Positions 56,200 to 63,810 of a DNA stretch of 63,810 nucleotides are shown here, piece by piece. The notes beneath the pieces were generated by a model. It worked only from the letters and a program-made list of their open reading frames with translations, made no database searches and was not told the origin of the DNA. This DNA comes from Acidimicrobiales bacterium (GTDB lineage Bacteria; Actinomycetota; Acidimicrobiia; Acidimicrobiales; MedAcidi-G1): NCBI GenBank assembly GCA_014240365.1, contig JAAZXC010000002.1:1-63810 (forward strand), given 5' to 3'. The position numbers were made by a program, and so were the translations under genes. Position 1 is the first letter of the stretch. Each line of letters opens with the position of its first letter.

Positions 56200-56895
56200 A
56201 TGGGTAACACGGGCAAGCATTACAAGGATGCAATCACGCGGTATGACCGCGACCAGTCGTATTCGGGTGCCGAGGCACTGGAGTTGGCGTCCTCGCTGGC
56301 CGGTGGAAAGTTCAACGAGGGCATCGACCTTGTCGTCAGGTTGAGCGTGGATCCCCGCAAGGCTGAGGAGATGATCCGTGGCACGGTCGTCCTGCCTGCT
56401 GGAACCGGTCGTGACGTGCGTGTCGCCGTATTCGCCCAGGGCGAGGCCGCTGCCGCGGCCCGTGAGGCCGGCGCCGACCATGTGGGGGCCGAGGAGCTCG
56501 CCGCTGAGGTGGAGGGCGGCATGCTGGACTTCGATGTGGCCATCGCCACGCCGGACATGATGCCGACGGTGGGCAAGTTGGGCCGTTCCCTCGGCCCGCG
56601 GGGCCTGATGCCCAACCCGAAGTCCGGCACGGTGACAGATGACGTTGCCAAGGCCGTTGCCGAGTTCAAGGGCGGCAAGGTGGAGTTCCGCACCGACCGG
56701 TACGGCAATGTCCACATGCCCATCGGGAAGGTGGGCTTCGAGGCCGCCGACCTGGTGGCGAACCTCGCTGCTGCGGTGGAGGAACTGAACCGCCTCAAGC
56801 CGTCATCGGCCAAGGGCCGTTACCTCAAGAAGTTGTCGGTGTCCTCGACAATGGGCCCCGGTATCCGGATCGATCCACAGCGGGTCGGCGAGTAG
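56200..56895 (+). CDS. rplA: 50S ribosomal protein L1
   Basis: 231 residues. FNEGIDLVVRLSVDPRKAE, GRSLGPRGLMPNPKSGTV and KGRYLKKLSVSSTMGPG are the L1 signatures. L1 represses its own L11-L1 transcript in many bacteria; a CCACCC/GGGTGG hairpin at 56118-56131 in the spacer is a candidate element, unproven. Confidence 0.97.
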   Translation: MGNTGKHYKDAITRYDRDQSYSGAEALELASSLAGGKFNEGIDLVVRLSVDPRKAEEMIRGTVVLPAGTGRDVRVAVFAQGEAAAAAREAGADHVGAEELAAEVEGGMLDFDVAIATPDMMPTVGKLGRSLGPRGLMPNPKSGTVTDDVAKAVAEFKGGKVEFRTDRYGNVHMPIGKVGFEAADLVANLAAAVEELNRLKPSSAKGRYLKKLSVSSTMGPGIRIDPQRVGE

Positions 56896-57202
56896 CACAC
56901 GGTCACGTGCCCCGGTCGGGGGCGCGGGTGGCGCCTCCGGGCGCCGCCGATATCCTGACCACACAATCGACACGCTCACCGAAGATCTCCGGGTTGCGCC
57001 TCGTGCGCAGAACGAGTTCCGGTGCCGTCAGATCCACGGATCACGGCGCAGGTACCGCCCGAGCAGGGGAGTCCTCCTGATCGGAGCCGGGTTCGCCCGG
57101 CCCTGGTCTCCGGTGCGTGTGGCTGGCTTCGGCCGGTGACATCCATAGAGACCAGCGGCGGCATCCACCGCCGACCGAGAAGACGAATGAGGAGGTGTGA
57201 GC
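56896..57202 (+). other. rplJ-rplL leader region
   Basis: 307 bp without a gene. Contains a GC hairpin with UCCG loop right after rplA (56927-56948), a TATCCT -10 candidate at 56951, several further GC-rich inverted repeats and the rplJ ribosome site GGAGG (57191-57195). Position and size fit the L10-binding autoregulatory leader known in many bacteria, but the fold was not computed. Confidence 0.55.
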
Positions 57203-57907
57203 GTGGGAGAGCCCCGATCTGAAAAGGTCGCGGTAGTCGACGAGGTCCGAGAGAAGCTGTCGGCCAGCGATACCGCGATCCTGACCGAGTACCGAGGTCT
57301 TGACGTTCCGGCCATGGCCGAACTTCGCAAGGCGCTGCGCGAGGCCGGTGGCGAGTACAAGGTGTACAAGAACACCCTCGTCCGCGTGGCCGTTGACGAA
57401 CTGGGCCTCGATCTGGAGGACCTCCTGACCGGCCCCACGGCGATCGCCTTCGTTGGCGAACGACCGGACGGTTCGGCCGGCGATTCCGTGTCCATTGCCA
57501 AGGTACTGAAGGACTTCGCCAAGGCAAACGAGTCGCTGGTGATCAAGGGCGGCCTTCTCGACGAGAAGCGCCTGACCGTGGAAGAGATCATGGCCCTGGC
57601 CGAGATTGCCCCGCGTGAGGAGCTCCTGGCCATGCTGGCCGGGGCGATTGCTGCTCCGATGCAGCAGTTCGCCGCACTTCTCAACGCACTTCCCCAGAAC
57701 CTTGCGTATGCGCTGCAGGCCCTGATCGACGAAGGCGGTGCGCCCGGCGCTCCGGCATCCGTCGAGGCGCCTGCCGTTGACGAAGCCGATGCGGAGGTCG
57801 CTGATGAGGCGCCTGCCGTTGACGAAGCCGATGCGGAGGTCGCTGATGAGGCGCCCGCCGTTGACGAAGCCACCGACACTGAAAATGACAACGAGGAAGA
57901 GGAGTAA
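57203..57907 (+). CDS. rplJ: 50S ribosomal protein L10, with repeated acidic tail
   Basis: Stalk base protein that binds L7/L12. [41 protein letters not shown] and the later L12-binding helix ([25 protein letters not shown]) are conserved. GTG 57203 is preferred over GTG 57197 because it is 7 nt from GGAGG. The C-terminal tail of about 55 residues is Glu/Asp/Ala-rich and built from a 14-residue repeat. Confidence 0.96.
   Translation: MGEPRSEKVAVVDEVREKLSASDTAILTEYRGLDVPAMAELRKALREAGGEYKVYKNTLVRVAVDELGLDLEDLLTGPTAIAFVGERPDGSAGDSVSIAKVLKDFAKANESLVIKGGLLDEKRLTVEEIMALAEIAPREELLAMLAGAIAAPMQQFAALLNALPQNLAYALQALIDEGGAPGAPASVEAPAVDEADAEVADEAPAVDEADAEVADEAPAVDEATDTENDNEEEE
57767..57871 (+). repeat. 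42-bp tandem repeat in rplJ
   Basis: Two identical 42-bp units (57767-57808 and 57809-57850) and half of a third (57851-57871, one mismatch). Each unit encodes [14 protein letters not shown], in frame. Confidence 0.9.
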
Positions 57908-57909
57908 TC

Positions 57910-58287
57910 ATGTCGACCAAAGAGGAGATCCTGGACGCGATCGCCGGGATGAGCGTGCTCGAGCTGAGTGAGCTCCTGAAGGATTTCGAGGAGAAGTTCG
58001 GCGTTACCGCAGCAGCCCCAGTGGCAGCTGCAGCCGCCGCTCCCGCCGGTGATGCCGGCGAGGAGGAGGAGGAGCAGACCTCCTTCGATGTCGTCCTGAC
58101 CGAGGTCGGCGACAAGAAGATCCAGGTCATCAAGGAGGTGCGTGCGCTCACCAACCTTGGCCTGAAGGACGCCAAGGACATGGTTGACGGTGCTCCGCAG
58201 ACGGTGCTTGAGGGCGCCTCCAAGGAGGATGCCGACAAGGCCAAGGAGGCCCTCGAGGCCGCAGGCGCCAGCGTCGAAGTCAAGTAG
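57910..58287 (+). CDS. rplL: 50S ribosomal protein L7/L12
   Basis: 125 residues. N-terminal dimerisation helix ([25 protein letters not shown]), Ala-rich hinge, then the factor-binding domain with [27 protein letters not shown] and a standard VEVK end. Ribosome site within the end of rplJ. Confidence 0.98.
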   Translation: MSTKEEILDAIAGMSVLELSELLKDFEEKFGVTAAAPVAAAAAAPAGDAGEEEEEQTSFDVVLTEVGDKKIQVIKEVRALTNLGLKDAKDMVDGAPQTVLEGASKEDADKAKEALEAAGASVEVK

Positions 58288-58317
58288 TCGTCCCGGCGGC
58301 TGGTCCGCCGGGTATCT

Positions 58318-58354
58318 GAGACCCCCGGGGTTCGCCCCGGGGGTCTCGGCGTTT
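58318..58354 (+). terminator. rho-independent terminator after rplL
   Basis: 13-bp stem GAGACCCCCGGGG with its complement, loop TTCG, then GGCGTTTT. A second 8-bp hairpin (CCCGGCGG/CCGCCGGG, 58292-58312) lies just before it. Separates rplJL from rpoBC. Confidence 0.9.
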
Positions 58355-58444
58355 TGGCCCGGAACCGGCGACCGGGCGCCTGTCCGGCCGCCTTCTCCGG
58401 CTGCTGTGGCGGGAAGCCGAAAGATGTCGGTTTCGTGACGGTCC

Positions 58445-58473
58445 TTGACCACAACGCGTCGGACCTCTACCGT
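58445..58473 (+). promoter_or_regulatory. rpoBC promoter candidate
   Basis: TTGACC (58445-58450), a 17-nt spacer, TACCGT (58468-58473). Lies in the 365-bp gap between rplL and rpoB (58288-58652) downstream of the terminator, leaving a leader of about 170 nt. The rest of the gap shows nothing recognisable except the rpoB ribosome site AGGAG at 58642. Confidence 0.65.
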
Positions 58474-58652
58474 TCTGGATGGACCCACCCTTCGGGATTC
58501 GTCCGTGCTGCCCTTCGGGGTTGCTCCGGCCTGCGCGCGACCGCTAGGCTCATCAGTCGCCGTGGTTATGCCTGTCGTTCATGTCGTTTTCGCCATGTTT
58601 GTGGTCACAGCAACGGTTTGCCCTCGTCCGTGACTCTGGCCAGGAGTTCTAG

Positions 58653-61600
58653 GTGTCTTCACGCCCCATCGTCCGAGACCGCTACTCGTTCGGCAATTTG
58701 GAGGAAGTTCTCCCTCTGCCGCACCTCATCGATGTCCAGAGGAAGTCATTCCGCTGGTTCCTAGATGAGGGCATTGCCGACACGTTCCGTGATCTCAGCC
58801 CCATAACCGACTTCAGCGAGACGCTCACGCTCGACCTGGAGTTCGATCCGGACGACGAGGACCTGTGCCCGCCGCCCAAGTTCACGGTGGAGGAGTGCAA
58901 GGAGAAGGACATGACCTTCTCCGCGCCTATCTTCGTCCGTGCACGCTTCATGAACGCCAACACCGGCGAGATCAAGGAGCAGACAGTCTTCATGGGGGAC
59001 TTCCCCGTGATGACCGGTAAGGGCACCTTCGTCATCAACGGCACCGAGCGTGTCGTCGTGTCCCAGCTCGTCCGTTCACCAGGCGTCATCTTCCAGCCCG
59101 GTGACCGGTACCGCCTCCGCAACCTGGCCAAGCACCAGCTGGTTACCGGGACCATCCATCCCTACCGTGGCGAGTGGATCGAGTTCGACGTCGAGCAGAA
59201 GCCCGGCAAGGACGTCACCGCCGGTACCCGGGTGGCCCGCAAGCGTCGCCTGTCGATGTTCACGCTCCTTCGGGCGTTGGGCTACGACGAGGAGAACGAG
59301 CCCGGCTTCCTGGATCGTTTCGTCCGCCACTTCGACTACCTCGAGGGGCAGTGGGAGAAGGACAAGGACATCGCCCCCACCCAGGAGGAATCCCTCCTGG
59401 AGATCTACAAGCGGGTGCGTCCCGGTGAGCCGGCGTCGGTGGAAGCCGCCCGCGCCTACCTGCGCAACGCCTTCTTCGAGTCACGTCGCTACGACCTCTC
59501 ACGGGTCGGCCGTTACAAGCTGAATCGCAAGTTGGGTCCGGAGATCGAGAAGATCGAGAAGCTCTTCGGCATCGAACTGGAGCGCCCCGACCCCGACTCC
59601 CAGGTACTCACCCCGTCCGAGGTCCTTGCCACCTGCACGTACCTGCTGCACCTCGCCAAGGGCGAGCCCGGCTACCGCCTCGACGACCAGGACCACTTCG
59701 CCAACCGCCGCATCCGGTCGGTGGGCGAGTTGATCCAGAACCAGCTTCGAATCGGCCTGTCGCGCATGGAGCGCGTCGTCCGTGAGCGGATGACCACCCA
59801 GGACGTCGAGTCCATCACACCCACCTCGTTGATCAACATCCGTCCGGTGGTCGCTGCCATCAAGGAGTTCTTCGGCACCAGCCAGCTGTCGCAGTTCATG
59901 GACCAGGTAAACCCGTTGTCCGGCCTCACACATCGTCGACGCCTCTCGGCACTGGGCCCTGGTGGCCTGTCGCGTGAACGCGCCGGCTTCGAGGTTCGTG
60001 ACGTCCACTTCTCGCACTACGGCCGGATGTGTCCGATCGAGACCCCCGAGGGACCGAACATCGGTCTCATCGGCGGTCTGGCGACGTATGGACGGGTCAA
60101 CCCGTTCGGCTTCATCGAGTCGCCGTACCGGGTCGTCACCGACGGCAGGGTCACCGACGAGATCGTCTACCTGGCCGCCGACGAGGAGGAGGAGTACGTG
60201 GTCGCCCAGGCCAACGCTCCCCTCAACGAGGACTCCACCTTCGTCAACGACCGGATCCTCTCGCGCCGCTCGCCGCAGGCAGCCTCGCTGCAGGACCTCC
60301 GACTCCAGTTGGAGAGGGACGTGTTCTTCGGCGCCACGACCGAGATCTCATACGTGCCGCCGGCTGAGATCCAGCTCATGGACGTCTCGCCGAAGCAGAT
60401 CGTCTCGGTCGCCACGGCTCTGATCCCGTTCCTCGAGCACGACGACGCCAACCGTGCCCTCATGGGCGCCAACATGCAGCGCCAGGCAGTCCCGCTGATT
60501 CAGTCCGAGGCTCCGTACATCGGTACGGGCATCGAGGCCAGCGCTGCGCACGACGCGATGGACATGCTGCTCGCAGACGAGGACGGCACGGTCTCGGCCG
60601 TGGACGGCACCTCCGTGACGGTGGACTACAAGAAGGCCGGCACGGTCGAGCACCGGTTGTTCAAGTACGTCAGGTCCAACCAGGACACGTGCATAAACCA
60701 GAAGGTCAGGGTCGTCCCCGGTCAGAAGGTCAAGCAGGGTCAGTTGCTGGCCGACAGCTCGTCGACCGACGGTGGCGAACTGGCGCTCGGTAAGAACCTT
60801 CTCGTGGCTTTCATGTCGTGGGAGGGCTACAACTTCGAGGACGCCATCATCCTCTCTGAGCGCCTGGTCAAGGACGACGTGCTTACGTCGATCCACATCC
60901 ACGAGCACGACATCGACGCCCGTGACACCAAGCTCGGCCCTGAGGAGATCACACGGGACATCCCGAACCTCCCCGACGAGATCCTGGCCGACCTGGATGA
61001 TCTTGGAATCATCCGCGTTGGTGCGGAGGTCCTGCCCGGCGATGTGCTGGTCGGCAAGGTCACACCCAAGGGTGAGACCGAGCTGACACCGGAGGAACGC
61101 CTGCTGAGGGCGATCTTCGGCGAGAAGGCCCGGGAGGTGCGTGACACCTCCCTGAAGGTCCCGCACGGCGAGACCGGCAAGGTCATCGAAGTCGAGGTGT
61201 TCAACCGCGAGGACGGCGACGAGCTTCCCCCCGGCGTCAACCAGCTGGTCCGTGTCTACGTGGCTCAGAAGCGCAAGATCAGCGTCGGCGACAAGCTGGC
61301 CGGCCGCCACGGCAACAAGGGCGTCATCTCCAAGATCCTCCCGATCGAGGACATGCCGTACCTGGCCGATGGCACACCGGTGGACATCCTCCTGAACCCG
61401 CTTGGCGTTCCCTCGCGGATGAACGTGGGACAGGTCCTTGAGGCCCACCTCGGCTACTGCGCCCGTTGGGGCTGGGATATCGGCGACGATTCCGTCGGCG
61501 ATGAACCGATCCGCGGCATCGAGAAGAAGACCCGCCCGTCTACCCGCCCGTCGGTCCATGTGGCGACGCCCGTCTTCGACGGCGCCCACTGGGACGAGGA

Positions 61601-62234
61601 GGACCGGGCAGGCCGGCATCCCACGATCCAGAAGATCCTCGCCAACATCCGTCCGGAGTCGGTCGATGGTGACCGGCTGGTCGGGGTGGACGGCAAGACC
61701 ACGCTCTACAACGGTCGGACCGGCGAGGCCTACGACAGCTCGATCATGGTCGGGTACGTCTACATCCTGAAGCTGGCGCACCTTATCGACGACAAGGTCC
61801 ACGCCCGCTCCACCGGTCCGTACTCGATGATCACCCAGCAGCCGCTGGGCGGTAAGGCGCAGTTCGGTGGTCAGAGGTTTGGTGAGATGGAGGTCTGGGC
61901 GTTGGAGGCCTACGGAGCCGCCTACTGCCTCCAGGAGCTCCTGACCATCAAGGCCGACGACGTCCTCGGACGGGTGAAGGTCTACGAGGCCATCGTCAAT
62001 GGCCACAACATCCCCGAACCCGGCATTCCGGAGAGCTTCAAGGTTCTCATCAAGGAGATGCAGTCCCTCTGCCTGAACGTGGAGGTACTCGCCGAGAACG
62101 GTCGTCAGATCGAAATGCGCGACTTTGACGAGGACGTATACCGCGCCGCCGAGGAACTCGGCATTGACCTGTCCCGCCCGGAGCGGGGTTCCGATGAAGA
62201 CGACGAGCGCCGCGCAGCCGGCCTCGCCCACTGA
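58653..62234 (+). CDS. rpoB: DNA-directed RNA polymerase beta subunit
   Basis: 1193 residues from GTG 58653, with AGGAG 6 nt upstream. Rifampicin-pocket region ([32 protein letters not shown]), [18 protein letters not shown], and the C-terminal [19 protein letters not shown] are present and uninterrupted. The residues at the rifampicin contact positions look wild type. Confidence 0.98.
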   Translation: MSSRPIVRDRYSFGNLEEVLPLPHLIDVQRKSFRWFLDEGIADTFRDLSPITDFSETLTLDLEFDPDDEDLCPPPKFTVEECKEKDMTFSAPIFVRARFMNANTGEIKEQTVFMGDFPVMTGKGTFVINGTERVVVSQLVRSPGVIFQPGDRYRLRNLAKHQLVTGTIHPYRGEWIEFDVEQKPGKDVTAGTRVARKRRLSMFTLLRALGYDEENEPGFLDRFVRHFDYLEGQWEKDKDIAPTQEESLLEIYKRVRPGEPASVEAARAYLRNAFFESRRYDLSRVGRYKLNRKLGPEIEKIEKLFGIELERPDPDSQVLTPSEVLATCTYLLHLAKGEPGYRLDDQDHFANRRIRSVGELIQNQLRIGLSRMERVVRERMTTQDVESITPTSLINIRPVVAAIKEFFGTSQLSQFMDQVNPLSGLTHRRRLSALGPGGLSRERAGFEVRDVHFSHYGRMCPIETPEGPNIGLIGGLATYGRVNPFGFIESPYRVVTDGRVTDEIVYLAADEEEEYVVAQANAPLNEDSTFVNDRILSRRSPQAASLQDLRLQLERDVFFGATTEISYVPPAEIQLMDVSPKQIVSVATALIPFLEHDDANRALMGANMQRQAVPLIQSEAPYIGTGIEASAAHDAMDMLLADEDGTVSAVDGTSVTVDYKKAGTVEHRLFKYVRSNQDTCINQKVRVVPGQKVKQGQLLADSSSTDGGELALGKNLLVAFMSWEGYNFEDAIILSERLVKDDVLTSIHIHEHDIDARDTKLGPEEITRDIPNLPDEILADLDDLGIIRVGAEVLPGDVLVGKVTPKGETELTPEERLLRAIFGEKAREVRDTSLKVPHGETGKVIEVEVFNREDGDELPPGVNQLVRVYVAQKRKISVGDKLAGRHGNKGVISKILPIEDMPYLADGTPVDILLNPLGVPSRMNVGQVLEAHLGYCARWGWDIGDDSVGDEPIRGIEKKTRPSTRPSVHVATPVFDGAHWDEEDRAGRHPTIQKILANIRPESVDGDRLVGVDGKTTLYNGRTGEAYDSSIMVGYVYILKLAHLIDDKVHARSTGPYSMITQQPLGGKAQFGGQRFGEMEVWALEAYGAAYCLQELLTIKADDVLGRVKVYEAIVNGHNIPEPGIPESFKVLIKEMQSLCLNVEVLAENGRQIEMRDFDEDVYRAAEELGIDLSRPERGSDEDDERRAAGLAH

Positions 62235-62256
62235 CCCGCACGCCAGCAAGAACTAG

Positions 62257-62637
<381 letters not shown>

Positions 62638-63810
62638 CCCCGTGAGGAGCTGAAGGCCAAGCAGTTGGAGAAGGTCATCTACTTCGCGGCCAACCTGGTC
62701 GTCTGGGTGGACGAGGACAAGCGCCACGAGGACCTCCCCGAGTTGGAGGCCGAGTTGGCCGAGGAGCGCCTCGCCATCGAGGAGGAGCGCGACCGCGAGC
62801 TGAATCGTCGCCAGGAGGACCTCGAGTCCGAGCTGGCCGAGATGGAAGCCGAGGGTTCCAAGGAGGCCGATCTGAAGGCCAGGGCCAAGGCGGCCGACAA
62901 GGACCTCCGGTTCATCCGCGAGCAGTACGAGCAGGAGCTCGACGTGCTGAACCGGGCCTGGGACGAGTTCACCAGCCTGTTCTCCCGTCAGATCATTGAG
63001 GAGGACATGCTCTGGCGCGAGTTGGAGGACCGTTGGGGCGAGTACTTCGAGGGCGGAATGGGCGCTGACGCCCTCGCCAAGCTGATCGACCGCATCGACT
63101 TCGACAACGAAGAGGTGAAGCTCCGGGTGATGATCGATCCTCCGGAGGGTCAGAAGCCGCTGAGCGCACAGCGCAAGCAGAAGGCCATCAAGCGCCTCAA
63201 GATCGTGGCGGCCTTCAACCGGCGTGACGAGCACGGCCGTCGCGTCAACGAGCCGCGGGCCATGATCCTGGACGTCGTCCCGGTCATCCCGCCGGAGCTG
63301 CGACCAATGGTGCAGCTCGACGGTGGCCGCTTCGCCACGTCCGACCTGAACGACCTCTACCGCCGTGTCATCAATCGGAACAACAGGCTCAAGCGCCTCC
63401 TCGACCTCGGTGCCCCGGGCATCATCGTGAACAACGAGAAGCGGATGCTCCAGGAGGCCGTCGACGCCCTGTTCGACAACGGTCGCCGGGGTCGTCCAGT
63501 GACCGGACCGGGCAACCGCCCGCTGAAGTCACTGTCTGACATGTTGAAGGGCAAGCAGGGCCGATTCCGTCAGAACCTGCTCGGCAAGCGCGTCGACTAC
63601 TCGGGCCGTTCGGTCATCGTGGCCGGCCCATCCCTGAAGTTCCATCAGTGCGGCCTGCCCAAGGTCATGGCACTCGAGCTCTTCAAGCCGTTCGTCATGA
63701 AGAAGCTGGTCGACGAGGGCCTGGCCCAGAACATCAAGTCGGCCAAGCGCATGGTCGAGCGACGCAAGCCGCAGGTCTGGACGATTCTGGAGGACGTCGT
63801 CAGCGAGCAC
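62638..63810 (+). CDS. rpoC: RNA polymerase beta' subunit, continuation, runs off window
   Basis: 391 codons in the same frame as the upstream part, open to the window end. [19 protein letters not shown] follows directly, then the coiled-coil-rich insertion ([16 protein letters not shown]), AVNEP-type loop, [18 protein letters not shown], and [19 protein letters not shown]. The active-site NADFDGD motif lies beyond the window. No frame change is needed across the TAA, so a single base change explains the break. Confidence 0.92.

Overview
The window is GC-rich, tightly packed chromosomal DNA from an actinobacterium, most likely a marine Acidimicrobiia-type lineage. The evidence is an MshA-type (mycothiol) glycosyltransferase beside a YbjN protein, the actinobacterial rex-hemA-hemC-hemD order, a geranylgeranyl-reductase flavoprotein of the menaquinone-reductase type, and many ATG/GTG/TTG starts that sit directly behind a TAnnnT -10 box with no Shine-Dalgarno. 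No phage, insertion sequence, integrase or CRISPR array is visible.

Layout. 1-4.7 kb: end of mshA, ybjN-like, an MFS exporter, proC, SAM hydrolase and a 29-residue membrane peptide. 4.7-11.5 kb: a membrane protein divergent from rex, then rex-hemA-hemC-hemD-hemB-hemL (tetrapyrrole synthesis). 11.5-15.3 kb, minus strand: pgi, a menaquinone-reductase-like flavoprotein and a membrane-anchored cytochrome c. 15.7-21.3 kb: a split, b6-type menaquinol:cytochrome c reductase operon that begins with a small membrane protein and a 2[4Fe-4S] ferredoxin. 21.4-37.0 kb: complete 14-gene complex I (nuoA-N). 37.1-47.7 kb: a second, divergent 11-gene complex I (nuoABCDHIJKLMN, no NADH-binding E/F/G), followed by a MidA/NDUFAF7-type methyltransferase. 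48.8-53.5 kb: acs, a HAD-like protein, htpX, yajQ, tRNA-Tyr and a GNAT acetyltransferase. 53.7-63.8 kb: tRNA-Thr, tRNA-Met, rpmG, tRNA-Trp, secE-nusG-rplK-rplA, rplJ-rplL and rpoB-rpoC (rpoC runs off the window).

How it fits together. This is a respiratory and energy-conservation island next to the translation/transcription core. Two near-consensus Rex (NADH/NAD+ sensor) operators are readable: one at the rex promoter and one at the promoter of the b6-type/complex I run. They imply that redox state sets haem supply and about 21 kb of respiratory-chain genes together. The second complex I has its own leaderless promoter with no Rex box and lacks the NADH module, so it probably takes electrons from another donor such as ferredoxin.

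Two conserved genes, hemA (TAG at 7526) and rpoC (TAA at 62635), are each cut by one in-frame stop exactly where a Glu codon is expected. Both are one G-to-T change from GAG/GAA. Sequence error is the simplest explanation, but both sites need checking. Other oddities are a Tyr-to-Trp change at the quinone site of the second NuoD, a roughly 105-residue Ala-rich insertion in NuoL1, a His-rich loop in NuoL2, and exact 42-bp tandem repeats in rplJ.
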